Position numbers and translations under genes: made by a program | In this document: piece after piece, positions 13,184 to 20,055 of the stretch | Position numbering within the stretch: position 1 is the stretch's first letter | How the letters are laid out: each line of letters begins with the position of its first letter | Notes under the pieces: model-generated | Databases searched by the model: none | The model's input: only the letters and a program-made list of their open reading frames with translations | What the model was told of the DNA's origin: nothing | From: an uncultured Comamonadaceae bacterium | Lineage (GTDB): Bacteria > Pseudomonadota > Gammaproteobacteria > Burkholderiales > Burkholderiaceae | Direction of reading: 5' to 3' | Length of the DNA: 20,055 bases | NCBI GenBank assembly: GCA_946482115.1 | Contig: CAMLQP010000024.1 | Location: forward strand, 1 to 20,055

Positions 13184-14196
13184 GCGAGGCCGCGGGCCAT
13201 CCGCTGCGCCCGCAGCGCGACTTCCATGACGCGCAGGCAGTGCGCCTGTGTCATGGCGGTCTGCGTCCGGTGCCGGACATCCGACGCGAGCCGCTCGAAG
13301 TACGGCGTTCCGGCATCCGAGGCGTCGATGTATTCGCAGCGCCCGTGGTTGGTCAGGAACAGGTGATCCGTGCCCGGCCGGCCCGAGGGGTCCACGTACT
13401 TGCGCAGCTCGATCGTGCCTTCGGTGCCCAGCACGAACAGGCGGCCGTCCCCCCAGGTGGGCAGCGCGTCCGGCGTGTACCAGTCGAGCCGCACGTAGCC
13501 CTCGCCGCCATCGCCGCGCAGCAGCATCTGGCCAAAGTCCTCGAACGCCGGGTGGTCCGGGTTGGCGACGTTGCGGCTGGAGGCCGACACGATCTCGACT
13601 TCGGTGGAGCCGGTGAACACCATGAACTGGTCGATCTGGTGCGAGCCGATGTCGCACAGAATGCCGCCGGTCCGGTCGGGTTCGTAGAACCACGGCGGGC
13701 GGGTGCCCGGGTTGAGCCGGTGCGGGCCCAGGCCCACGGTCTGCACCACGCGGCCGATGGCGCCGGCACGCACGAGTTCCAGGGCCCGGGTCACGGCCGG
13801 CACCTCGAAGTGCTCCGAAAAGTTCACCGACCAGATCCGGCCAGTGGTCGTGGTGGCGGCGCGGATGTGTTCCAGATCTTCCAGCGTGGTGCAGCCGGGC
13901 TTGTCCACCATGACGTCCTTGCCCGCCGCCATGGCTTCCAGGGCCAGATGGGCGCGGTCACTGGGGATGGCGGCGATCAGGACCAGGTCCACCGTCGGGT
14001 CGTCCAGTATGTGGCGATAGTCGGCCACACGGGGCAGGGCGGGAAACCGCTTGCTCCAGCCGGCCAGCGTCTGGGGTTCGCCGCGGGTCCACCAGGACCG
14101 GCCCACCGCGCCCGCGTCCAGCATGCCCTGCAGCATGCCGTAGATGTGGCGGTGGTCGCAGCCGATCACGCCCACGCCGATCGGGCGTTCAAGCAT
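13180..14196 (-). CDS. Gfo/Idh/MocA-family oxidoreductase (second copy in operon)
   Basis: A 338-residue NAD(P)-dependent oxidoreductase. The Rossmann start is GVGVIGCDHRHIYGM (residues 7-21). The family's lysine motif is present as VDKPGC (the usual EKP/DKP loop), and GGILCDIGSHQIDQFMVF gives the conserved aspartate/histidine-containing catalytic helix. Members oxidise or reduce sugars, sugar acids or cyclitols. It overlaps the upstream Gfo/Idh gene by 8 bp and is the last gene of the TRAP operon. Its stop overlaps that of the convergent CoA-transferase, with no terminator between them. It is clearly divergent from its neighbour, not a recent duplicate. Substrate unknown, probably the compound imported by the TRAP system or a derivative. 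Confidence 0.9.
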   Translation of the reverse strand: MLERPIGVGVIGCDHRHIYGMLQGMLDAGAVGRSWWTRGEPQTLAGWSKRFPALPRVADYRHILDDPTVDLVLIAAIPSDRAHLALEAMAAGKDVMVDKPGCTTLEDLEHIRAATTTTGRIWSVNFSEHFEVPAVTRALELVRAGAIGRVVQTVGLGPHRLNPGTRPPWFYEPDRTGGILCDIGSHQIDQFMVFTGSTEVEIVSASSRNVANPDHPAFEDFGQMLLRGDGGEGYVRLDWYTPDALPTWGDGRLFVLGTEGTIELRKYVDPSGRPGTDHLFLTNHGRCEYIDASDAGTPYFERLASDVRHRTQTAMTQAHCLRVMEVALRAQRMARGLA

Positions 14197-15262
14197 GGGA
14201 GCCGCCTTTCCTGCGCCGTTCGCCCAGTTCCACGTAGCAGCCCTGGCGTGACGACAGCACGATGGCGTCGATCAGGTGCTGCACCGCGATCGCCTCGCGG
14301 GCCGGCACCGGTGCGTCGCGGCCCGCGCGCACGGCCTCGACGAAACCCTGTATGACGTCGCGGTGCATGCCGTGGTCGAAGGCCATGGGGTCGGCGCCGG
14401 TGCCGCTGGCGATGGAGTCCGGGTGGCGCTCCTCGCGTCCGTCGCGCCAGCGGATCACCAGCTCGCCGTTACCGAGCTCCACCGACGCCCGTTCGGCATC
14501 CAGGTACATCACCTCCGAGCCCCCGGGAAAGGCGGCGGTGGTTGCCACCACGGCACCGATCGCACCGCTGGCGAACTGCAGGCCAGCCACAGCAACGTCC
14601 TCGGTTTCCATGCGGTGCAGCGGCGTGGTGGCCACCATGCCCATCACGCCCACCACCGGGCCCACCAGGTGGGTCATCAGGTCCAGGGCGTGGATGGCCT
14701 GAGAAATCAGCACGCCGCCGCCGTCGCGGGCGAAGGTGCCACGTCCGGGCGTGTCGTAGTAGGCCTGATCGCGCCACCACGGGACGTTGAGGCGCACCAG
14801 CCCGATGCGACCCAGCTCGCCCCGCGCGATGAGGTCCGCCAGCGCCAGCGCGCCGCGCCGGTGGCGGTGCTGCAGCACCACGCCAAGGGGAACGCCAGCC
14901 TGCTCCGCCAGGGCCACCATCTCGGTGGCTTCGGCCGTGGTGCGGCCCACGGGCTTTTCCATCAGCACGGGCTTGCGGTGCGCCAGCGCCAGCCGCAGCA
15001 GATCCAGGCGCTCGCTCGGTGGCGTCAGCAGCAGCACCGCTTTCGTCTGCGGGTGGGTGATGGCGGCTTCGGCGCTGTCGGAAGGGGGAAATCCATGCGC
15101 GGTGGCAAAGGCCTCGCGGCGTTGGGCGTTGCGCGAAAACACACCCGTCACTGCCACATGCGAGCCTTGCAGGTCCAGCAGGGCGCGGGCATGCGGCTTG
15201 GCCGCATTGCCCAGGCCGATCACCGCCATTCCCACCGGAGGGGACAGTTCTTTGGACGACAT
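14189..15262 (-). CDS. Gfo/Idh/MocA-family oxidoreductase (first copy in operon)
   Basis: A 357-residue NAD(P)-dependent dehydrogenase of the Gfo/Idh/MocA family. The dinucleotide-binding start is MAVIGLGNAAKPHARAL (about 12-28). The catalytic lysine loop is VLMEKPVGRTTAEA, and the substrate-side motif is GGGVLISQAIHALDLMTHLVG, with the conserved histidine. This is the classical layout of sugar or inositol dehydrogenases. It starts 16 bp after the fused DctQM gene and overlaps the next Gfo/Idh gene, so it belongs to the TRAP operon. Two such enzymes in tandem could carry out oxidation and re-reduction steps, for example an epimerisation through a keto intermediate; that is inference. Confidence 0.9.
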   Translation of the reverse strand: MSSKELSPPVGMAVIGLGNAAKPHARALLDLQGSHVAVTGVFSRNAQRREAFATAHGFPPSDSAEAAITHPQTKAVLLLTPPSERLDLLRLALAHRKPVLMEKPVGRTTAEATEMVALAEQAGVPLGVVLQHRHRRGALALADLIARGELGRIGLVRLNVPWWRDQAYYDTPGRGTFARDGGGVLISQAIHALDLMTHLVGPVVGVMGMVATTPLHRMETEDVAVAGLQFASGAIGAVVATTAAFPGGSEVMYLDAERASVELGNGELVIRWRDGREERHPDSIASGTGADPMAFDHGMHRDVIQGFVEAVRAGRDAPVPAREAIAVQHLIDAIVLSSRQGCYVELGERRRKGGSHA

Positions 15263-15278
15263 CGTTTCAGGTTCCGAA

Positions 15279-17162
15279 TCAGCCGAACAGTCGCACGGGC
15301 CAGAGCGTCAGGGCCGGGACGTAGGTGACCAGCGCCAGCCAGACCAGCAGCGCCGCCATGAACGGCCGGCACGCCTTGTAGGTCTCGGCAACCGAGGTCT
15401 GGGTGACCCGCGCCGCGGTGAACACCAGCACCGCCAGCGGCGGGGTGAGCGCGCCGATGCACAGGTTGGCCACCATGACGATGCCAAAGTGCACCAGGTC
15501 CACGTTGGCGGCTTTCAGCAGCGGCACCAGCAGCGGCACCAGGATCACCATCGAGGCGATCATCTCCATCGCCAGCCCCACGAACAGCAGGAACACGTTG
15601 AGAACCAGCAGCAGCAGGATCCAGTTGCCGGCGGTGCTGCCCAGGTAGCCCATGATGGCCTGCGGCACCTGCTCGATCACCAGTGCATAGGCGAAGGGCG
15701 CCGAGGCCGCGATCACCACCATCACCGTCACCGTCTCCGACAGCGCGGCGCGCGTGGCCTCGATCAGCCTGGCCTTGTTCGCCTCCTTGTAGACGAAGAC
15801 GCCACACAGCAGGGCATACAGCGCCGCCACGGCGCCGGCCTCGGTGGCCGAGAACGCCCCGTACCGGATACCGCCGACGATGATGATGGGCAGCACCAGC
15901 GCCGGCAGGGCCAGCCGGGCAGCGGTACCGCGCTGGGCCCAGGTGGCCCGCTGGCCGGCCGGGCCGAAGCCCTTGACCAGGCACGACAGGTAGACCACCA
16001 GCGCCAGCGTGGCTGCCATCAGCAGGCCCGGTACGATGGTGCCCACGAACAGCGCGCCCACCGACACCGACGCCAGCGAGGCATACACGATCAGCCCCAG
16101 GCTGGGCGGGATCATGTTGGCCAGGATGGAGCCCGCGCTGGTGAGCGCGACCGAGAACGGCTTGGGATAGCCTTGCGCGGCCATGGGGTAGACCATGGTC
16201 TTGGCGATGGCCGCCGCGTCGGCGGTGGACGAGCCGCACACGCCGCCCATCAGGGTGTTGGTCAGCACGTTGACCTGTCCCAGTCCGCCGCGGAAGTGAC
16301 CCACCATGGACGTGGCCAGGGCCACCAGGCGGTCGGTGATGCCGCCCACGTTCATGAGGCCGGCCGCGAGGATGAAGAACGGTATGGCGACCAGCAGGTA
16401 GTCCATGCCGTTGACCATGCCCTGTGGAACGGCCGTCAGTATCATCGCGCCGCGCGGCAGGAAGGCGACGCAGGTGCCGAACACCAGCGCGTCGACCAGG
16501 GGCACGCCCAACAGCATCAGGCCGATCGCCAGGACCACCAGTGGCGTCACCACCGACTGCGGGAAGCCGAAAACACCCTGTTCACCCAGCCAGGCCAGGC
16601 CCAGCGCGAGCGCGACGCCCAGTGCCACCGCGATCAGCGTGGGGCGCAGCCCGCGCAGGCCCGGGATGGGCGTGAGCAGCTTGAGCACCAGCGCCAGCGC
16701 CGCGCCCACCGGCACCGCGAGGTACAGGTAGGTGTGGGGCCACTCCAGCGCCGGCGAGACGAAGGTGGCGCGCGTGGTCAGCAGCCAGCCGAACACCAGC
16801 AGGAAGGCTGAAGCCGCGGCGGACACCACGCGCGAGAAAGCTGCATGCCACGGCAGCAGGGCCGGTGGCAGCGAGCGCTGCACCATGTCGATGGTGATGT
16901 GCTGACCGCGCCGCGTGACCATGGCGGCGCCCAGGAACACGAACCAGACGAACAGGTATTTGACCGCCTCCTCGGGCCAGGCCAGGGCCTGGTTGAGGAC
17001 GTAGCGGCAGAACACCTGCAGCAGGGCAATGGCGGCGGTGGCGAGCAGCAGCGAGAGGGCGCCGAATTCGGCCAGGCGCTCGATGCGGTCGCCCCAGCGC
17101 TGCCAGCCGGTGCTGGCCGGCGGCACCACGGCCGCCGTGTTTTCCAGTGAAGACGAAGACAT
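15279..17162 (-). CDS. TRAP transporter fused permease (DctQ-DctM)
   Basis: A 627-residue integral membrane protein in which the small DctQ subunit (about 25-165; QVFCRYVLNQALAWPEE and RRGQHITIDMV) is fused to the large DctM subunit (about 200-620). DctM landmarks are PFFILAAGLMNVGGITDR (261 onwards) and GVCGSSTADAAAIAKTM (307 onwards), then ANMIPPSLGLIVYA and a C-terminal GALTPPLAVLVF. About 16 hydrophobic segments are expected. With DctP it forms a sodium-coupled TRAP uptake system. The gene starts 7 bp after the DctP stop. A hydrophobic linker around 170-195 joins the two parts. The upstream ribosome site is weak, so translation is likely coupled to dctP. Confidence 0.94.
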   Translation of the reverse strand: MSSSSLENTAAVVPPASTGWQRWGDRIERLAEFGALSLLLATAAIALLQVFCRYVLNQALAWPEEAVKYLFVWFVFLGAAMVTRRGQHITIDMVQRSLPPALLPWHAAFSRVVSAAASAFLLVFGWLLTTRATFVSPALEWPHTYLYLAVPVGAALALVLKLLTPIPGLRGLRPTLIAVALGVALALGLAWLGEQGVFGFPQSVVTPLVVLAIGLMLLGVPLVDALVFGTCVAFLPRGAMILTAVPQGMVNGMDYLLVAIPFFILAAGLMNVGGITDRLVALATSMVGHFRGGLGQVNVLTNTLMGGVCGSSTADAAAIAKTMVYPMAAQGYPKPFSVALTSAGSILANMIPPSLGLIVYASLASVSVGALFVGTIVPGLLMAATLALVVYLSCLVKGFGPAGQRATWAQRGTAARLALPALVLPIIIVGGIRYGAFSATEAGAVAALYALLCGVFVYKEANKARLIEATRAALSETVTVMVVIAASAPFAYALVIEQVPQAIMGYLGSTAGNWILLLLVLNVFLLFVGLAMEMIASMVILVPLLVPLLKAANVDLVHFGIVMVANLCIGALTPPLAVLVFTAARVTQTSVAETYKACRPFMAALLVWLALVTYVPALTLWPVRLFG

Positions 17163-17169
17163 GTCGTGA

Positions 17170-18204
17170 TCAGCCAGCCAGTGCGCGGATGCGGTCGATC
17201 ATGGCCTTGGTGGCTGGGCTCTTGGCGCCGAATTCGTCGAAGAGCTTGGCGGTCGACTGCCGCCAGGTGCCGGAGTCCTGCAGCGTGTGTACCTGCACGC
17301 CCATGCCCTTGAGCTGCTCGAGCGTGGCCGCCGCGTTGGCGCGGTTGACGCGGCGCTGCTCGGCGAAGGCCTCGAGCGCGCTGGTGCGTACCAGGGCCTG
17401 CAGGTCGGCGGGCAGCGAATCGAGCCAGCGGGCGTTGACGCGAACGGCCTTGGGCAGGAACCAGTGCGAGGTCAGCGTCAGGTGTTTGGCCTGCTCCTGC
17501 CACTTGAAGCCGACGATGGAGAACACGTCGGACTCGAGCGCATCGATCAGGCCGGTGGACAGCGCGGAATACTGCTCGGCGTAGGGCAGGGGCGTGGGGC
17601 TGGAGCCGACCGCGCGCCAGAAGTCCACCCAGAGCTTGACTTCGGGCGTGCGGATCTTGAGGCCGCGCGCGTCGGCCATGGTGAGCACGGGGCGCTTGGA
17701 CAGGATGTGCCGGAAGCCGACCTCGCCGAACGCGATGAACTCCACGCCGGTCTTCTCGCGGGCGATGCGTGACACCTCCTTGCCGATGTCGCCCTGCAGC
17801 ACGCGGTCGACGTGCGCGTCGTCCTTGTAGATGAAACCCGGCGCGCCGCCCGTGGCGGCGATCTCGGGTGCGATGGTTTCCTCGGTATCGGGGCCGCCGG
17901 TGGTGACCTGGATGGTGCCCATGCGGTTCTGCTCGATGTTCTGCGAGTAGGAGCCCAGCTGGCTGGCCGGGAAATGTTGCGCCTCGATGCGGCCGCCGCT
18001 GCGCTGGTTCAGCAGCTTGGCCCAGTTGTCGAACGCCACCGTGAGCGGCGAGCCCACGGCCTCCGAGTGGCCGATGCGGCAGACGAACTTCTGCTGGGCA
18101 TGCAGGATGCCGGGTGCCACCACGGTGCCCGCCACGAAGGCGGGAACGCTCTTGAGCAGGGTACGGCGCGACACAAACTGATCAATCGATTGTCTTGCTT
18201 TCAT
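17170..18204 (-). CDS. TRAP transporter periplasmic substrate-binding protein (DctP family)
   Basis: A 344-residue DctP-type binding protein with a twin-arginine-type leader (SRRTLLKSVPAFVAGTVV, about 12-29) and likely cleavage after LHA. The conserved ligand-binding arginine is Arg185 in DARGLKIRTPEV, as in DctP proteins, where it forms a salt bridge with the ligand's carboxylate. This argues for an acidic substrate such as a sugar acid or dicarboxylate. Further landmarks are the N-terminal RIGHSEAVGSPLTVAFDNWAK and FPASQLG. GGAGACA precedes the start. It is the first gene of the minus-strand TRAP operon and diverges from the LacI-type gene; one LacI-like half-palindrome lies within its first codons. 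Confidence 0.93.
   Translation of the reverse strand: MKARQSIDQFVSRRTLLKSVPAFVAGTVVAPGILHAQQKFVCRIGHSEAVGSPLTVAFDNWAKLLNQRSGGRIEAQHFPASQLGSYSQNIEQNRMGTIQVTTGGPDTEETIAPEIAATGGAPGFIYKDDAHVDRVLQGDIGKEVSRIAREKTGVEFIAFGEVGFRHILSKRPVLTMADARGLKIRTPEVKLWVDFWRAVGSSPTPLPYAEQYSALSTGLIDALESDVFSIVGFKWQEQAKHLTLTSHWFLPKAVRVNARWLDSLPADLQALVRTSALEAFAEQRRVNRANAAATLEQLKGMGVQVHTLQDSGTWRQSTAKLFDEFGAKSPATKAMIDRIRALAG
18183..18197. promoter_or_regulatory. LacI-type operator candidate C (inside the start of dctP)
   Basis: CAATCGATTGTCTTG. It contains the perfect palindrome CAATCGATTG with a central CG and matches candidate A at 14 of 15 bases, 101 bp away. It falls in the first codons of the DctP gene. Confidence 0.4.
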
Positions 18205-18280
18205 CGCTTGTCTCCGGTTGATTCCACGAACTGAAGCGCGCCTTTTCGGGGTGGGTTGGGCGGCTGGACGCGAATCCTAT

Positions 18281-18298
18281 GCGCAATCGTTTGTCTTG
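18281..18298. promoter_or_regulatory. LacI-type operator candidate A
   Basis: GCGCAATCGTTTGTCTTG in the 177-bp divergent intergenic region. It shares GCGCAAyCGTTTG with candidate B, 68 bp away. Confidence 0.5.
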
Positions 18299-18348
18299 TA
18301 AATCCCGATCCGCTGTTAACATCTCAGGGTATTCACCAAGATTAATCG

Positions 18349-18364
18349 GCGCAACCGTTTGCGC
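18349..18364. promoter_or_regulatory. LacI-type operator candidate B
   Basis: GCGCAACCGTTTGCGC, a 16-bp palindrome with one mismatch and a central CG step, as expected of LacI/GalR operators. It ends 17 bp before the LacI-type start codon, suggesting autoregulation. Confidence 0.6.
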
Positions 18365-18381
18365 GAAAGTAGCCCCCGCCC

Positions 18382-19422
18382 ATGAACTCTCCCGTCACCA
18401 TGAAGGACCTCGCCGACGCGCTGGGCCTGTCCGTCTCGTCGGTGGCCCGGGCGCTGGCGGATTCACCCCGCATCGGCAAGACGACGATAGAACGCGTCAA
18501 GGCCGAGGCCGTGCGGCGCGGCTACGTGGTCGACCAGGCCGCGCGCGCCATGCGCCAGGGCACCTCGTCGCTGGTGGGCTTCATCGCGCCCGATCTGCAG
18601 AACGACTTCTACTCCACGGCGGCGCGCGCAATTTCCGAGCGCTGCCAGGAGCGCGGGCTGCAGCTGGTGGTCTCCATCACCAACGACGACCCCGACACCG
18701 AGCTGCTGCACGTGCGCAACCTCTACGCCAGCCGCGTCAAGGGCATCGTGGTCATTCCCAGTGTCGAGATGTCGAACGACACCCGCAAGCTGCTGGGCAC
18801 CATTCCCCATGTGCAGCTGGTGCGCGAGTGCGAAAAGCTGCATTCCGACTGGTTTGGCATCGCCGACGAGGAGGCCATGCGCCTGGGCGTCGCCCATCTG
18901 GCCGGGCTGGGGCATCGCCGCATCGCCTACATCGGCTCGGCCCTGACCATGTCCACTGGTGCCAAGCGGCTCGAAGGCTTCCGCCGCGCGCTGCGCGAGC
19001 AAGGGCTGGACCCGGCCAAGGCGGCCGCCGAGGTGGGGGGCTGCGACGCGGAATCGGGGCATGCCGCCATGGCCCGCATCCTGGCGCTGCCACCGTCGCA
19101 ACGCCCCACCGCCGTGGTGACGGCTGGCGCCCGCATCTGCGTGGGCGCCTACTCCTGCGCGCGCGAGCACGGCATCCAGGTGCCGGCCGATCTGTCCTTC
19201 GTGGGGTTCTCCGATGCGCCGGCGCTGCGCTGGTGGGGCGACGGGCTGACCACCATCGGCCTGCCCGTTGAAGACATCGCCTCGGCTGCGATGGACTGCC
19301 TGATGCGCCGTGCCGAGAAGCGTGGCCACCTGCCCCAGCAGCCCATGCATGTCATGCACCGCCCGGTGCTGATCCAACGAGCCTCCACGGCACCGCCGAG
19401 ACGCCTGTTGCGGCGCGCCTGA
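18382..19422 (+). CDS. LacI-family transcriptional regulator
   Basis: A 346-residue LacI/GalR-type regulator. The N-terminal HTH is VTMKDLADALGLSVSSVARALADSPRIGKTTIERVKAEAVRRGYVVD, with the hinge AARAMRQG (the usual minor-groove Leu is Met here). The periplasmic-binding-protein-like effector domain follows (SLVGFIAPDLQNDFYSTAARAI, GIVVIP, AEVGGCDAESGHAAM, SFVGFSDAPALRWW). It diverges from the TRAP operon, which it probably represses until the imported compound or its metabolite binds. Candidate operators are described separately. No clear ribosome site precedes ATG 18382; a second ATG at 18400 (MKDLAD) is possible. Confidence 0.92.
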   Translation: MNSPVTMKDLADALGLSVSSVARALADSPRIGKTTIERVKAEAVRRGYVVDQAARAMRQGTSSLVGFIAPDLQNDFYSTAARAISERCQERGLQLVVSITNDDPDTELLHVRNLYASRVKGIVVIPSVEMSNDTRKLLGTIPHVQLVRECEKLHSDWFGIADEEAMRLGVAHLAGLGHRRIAYIGSALTMSTGAKRLEGFRRALREQGLDPAKAAAEVGGCDAESGHAAMARILALPPSQRPTAVVTAGARICVGAYSCAREHGIQVPADLSFVGFSDAPALRWWGDGLTTIGLPVEDIASAAMDCLMRRAEKRGHLPQQPMHVMHRPVLIQRASTAPPRRLLRRA

Positions 19423-19658
19423 TCGGTCCGGGTCATGTTGATATCGATGCTGTCCGGTGCTGGCTGACCGGTCGTTTCGACGTCGTTTGTAGGGAAAGTA
19501 CCTAATCCATCACACCCAGTGAAGGCCGAGCGCGTCTTCGGAGATGTGTGTTTTGAGTAGTTTTCTGTGTTTCCAGATCATGGTTCCCGTGCGCCTGGCG
19601 ACCTAGGATGACGGGCACTCGAACAACCGGTTCGGGGCTTTCCACCCATGAGGAGACT

Positions 19659-20055
19659 ATGAACAAGGATCTGAAACACTGGGCAGCCGCCTCCGTGGTG
19701 TTCGCGGCTGCCGTGGGCGCTGCCCATGCACAAAACACCGGCACCCTGTCCAACGACGTGCTGCGCATCGGCGTGCTGACCGACATCAACGGCGTCTACG
19801 CCGACATTTCGGGCAAGGGCGCGGTCGAGGCCGTGAAGATGGCCGTGGAGGACTTCGGCGGCCGCATCTTCGGCAAGCCCATCGACGTGGTCTCGGCCGA
19901 CCACCAGAACAAGGCCGACGTGGGTGCCGCCAAGGCGCGCGAGTGGTTCGACTCGGGCGGCGTGGACATGATCAACGACCTCGCCAACTCGGGCGTGGCC
20001 CTGGCCGTGGCCGGCGTGGCCAAGGAGAAGAAGCGCCACGTCATCGTCAACAACG
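19659..20055 (+). CDS. ABC transporter periplasmic substrate-binding protein (Liv/peripla_BP_6 type), N-terminal part
   Basis: The first 132 codons of a branched-chain-amino-acid-type ABC binding protein, cut by the window's right edge. A Sec signal peptide (MNKDLKHWAAASVVFAAAVG, cleavage after AHA) is followed by LRIGVLTDINGVYADISGKGAVEAVKMAVEDFGG, the usual start of LivJ/K-like proteins. Next come GKPIDVVSADHQNKADVGAAKAREWFD and the start of the conserved 'D-x-I-x-x-x-x-x-S-x-x-A-x-A-V' segment (DMINDLANSGVALAVAGVA). AGGAG at 19651-19655 precedes the ATG. In Burkholderiales such proteins often bind aromatic or short carboxylates rather than amino acids; the ligand is unknown. Whether permease and ATPase genes follow cannot be seen. 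Confidence 0.92.
   Translation, partial: MNKDLKHWAAASVVFAAAVGAAHAQNTGTLSNDVLRIGVLTDINGVYADISGKGAVEAVKMAVEDFGGRIFGKPIDVVSADHQNKADVGAAKAREWFDSGGVDMINDLANSGVALAVAGVAKEKKRHVIVNN

Noticed and set aside
11720..13693. A 657-codon minus-strand open frame
   Set aside because: It is antisense to the CoA-transferase, whose catalytic motifs are intact, and shows no family resemblance.
14787..16811. A 674-codon plus-strand open frame rich in His, Gln and Arg
   Set aside because: It is the antisense shadow of the oxidoreductase and fused TRAP permease genes; no domain, extreme composition.
19490..19504. Imperfect palindrome TAGG-N7-CCTA upstream of the ABC binding-protein gene
   Set aside because: Only four base pairs per arm; could be a response-regulator site, but short palindromes of this kind arise by chance.
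19556..19564. AGTAGTTTT upstream of the ABC binding-protein gene, considered as a fifth 19-bp motif
   Set aside because: Only the right half matches; the GTCT part is absent and there is no partner 54 bp away.
19648..19662. Four-codon frame ATG AGG AGA CTA TGA overlapping the ABC binding-protein start, considered as a leader peptide
   Set aside because: It coincides with the AGGAG ribosome-binding site of the real gene and is best explained by it.
1..20055. CRISPR arrays, insertion sequences, transposases and rRNA
   Set aside because: No regularly spaced repeats, transposase motifs, terminal inverted repeats or rRNA segments were seen anywhere in the window.

Overview
The window reads as a high-GC chromosomal segment of a betaproteobacterium, most likely Burkholderiales and probably Comamonadaceae. 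The grounds are the atpD-atpC end of an ATP synthase operon, a two-heme c5-type cytochrome, Bug-type and TRAP-type binding proteins, and the general codon style. This placement is inference; no search was run.

Layout. (1) Positions 1-3963 look like conserved backbone: the 3' end of atpD, atpC with a clear terminator, a SnoaL/NTF2-fold protein, a YheT-type hydrolase overlapping a conserved protein of unknown function, a convergent membrane-anchored diheme cytochrome c, a decayed tRNA-Arg copy and an intact tRNA-Arg(CCG). (2) Positions 3964-4400 are a gene-free, lower-GC stretch with stem-loops, in the position where an island boundary beside a tRNA would be expected. (3) Positions 4401-13183 hold what appears to be a self-contained catabolic regulon. 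A first plus-strand operon encodes a Bug-type binding protein, an SDR and a DUF1295/steroid-5-alpha-reductase-like membrane protein. A convergent gene encodes a tandem-duplicated HxlR regulator. A second plus-strand operon encodes a thiolase-like protein, a carotenoid-cleavage-type oxygenase, an alpha/beta hydrolase and a class III CoA-transferase. (4) Positions 13180-18204 (minus strand) form a TRAP transporter operon: DctP, a fused DctQM and two Gfo/Idh-type oxidoreductases. A LacI-family gene diverges from it. (5) From 19659 a Liv-type ABC substrate-binding protein begins and runs off the window.

The most interesting observation is a 19-bp non-palindromic motif present four times. It occurs as two copies exactly 54 bp apart before the first catabolic operon, and two copies exactly 54 bp apart in the hxlR/thiolase divergent promoter. 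Twelve of 19 columns are invariant. This ties the two operons into one regulon, with the double HxlR protein as the obvious candidate regulator. The proposed pathway is inference: an alkene or apocarotenoid/stilbenoid-like compound is cleaved oxidatively by the carotenoid-oxygenase homologue. The fragments are then processed by hydrolase, SDR and enone reductase, activated by CoA transfer and thiolysed. The thiolase homologue has lost two standard active-site elements, so its reaction may not be ordinary thiolysis.

The TRAP/LacI block looks like a separate uptake and oxidation module, probably for a sugar acid, polyol or similar. It has its own set of LacI-like operator sites between and within the divergent genes.
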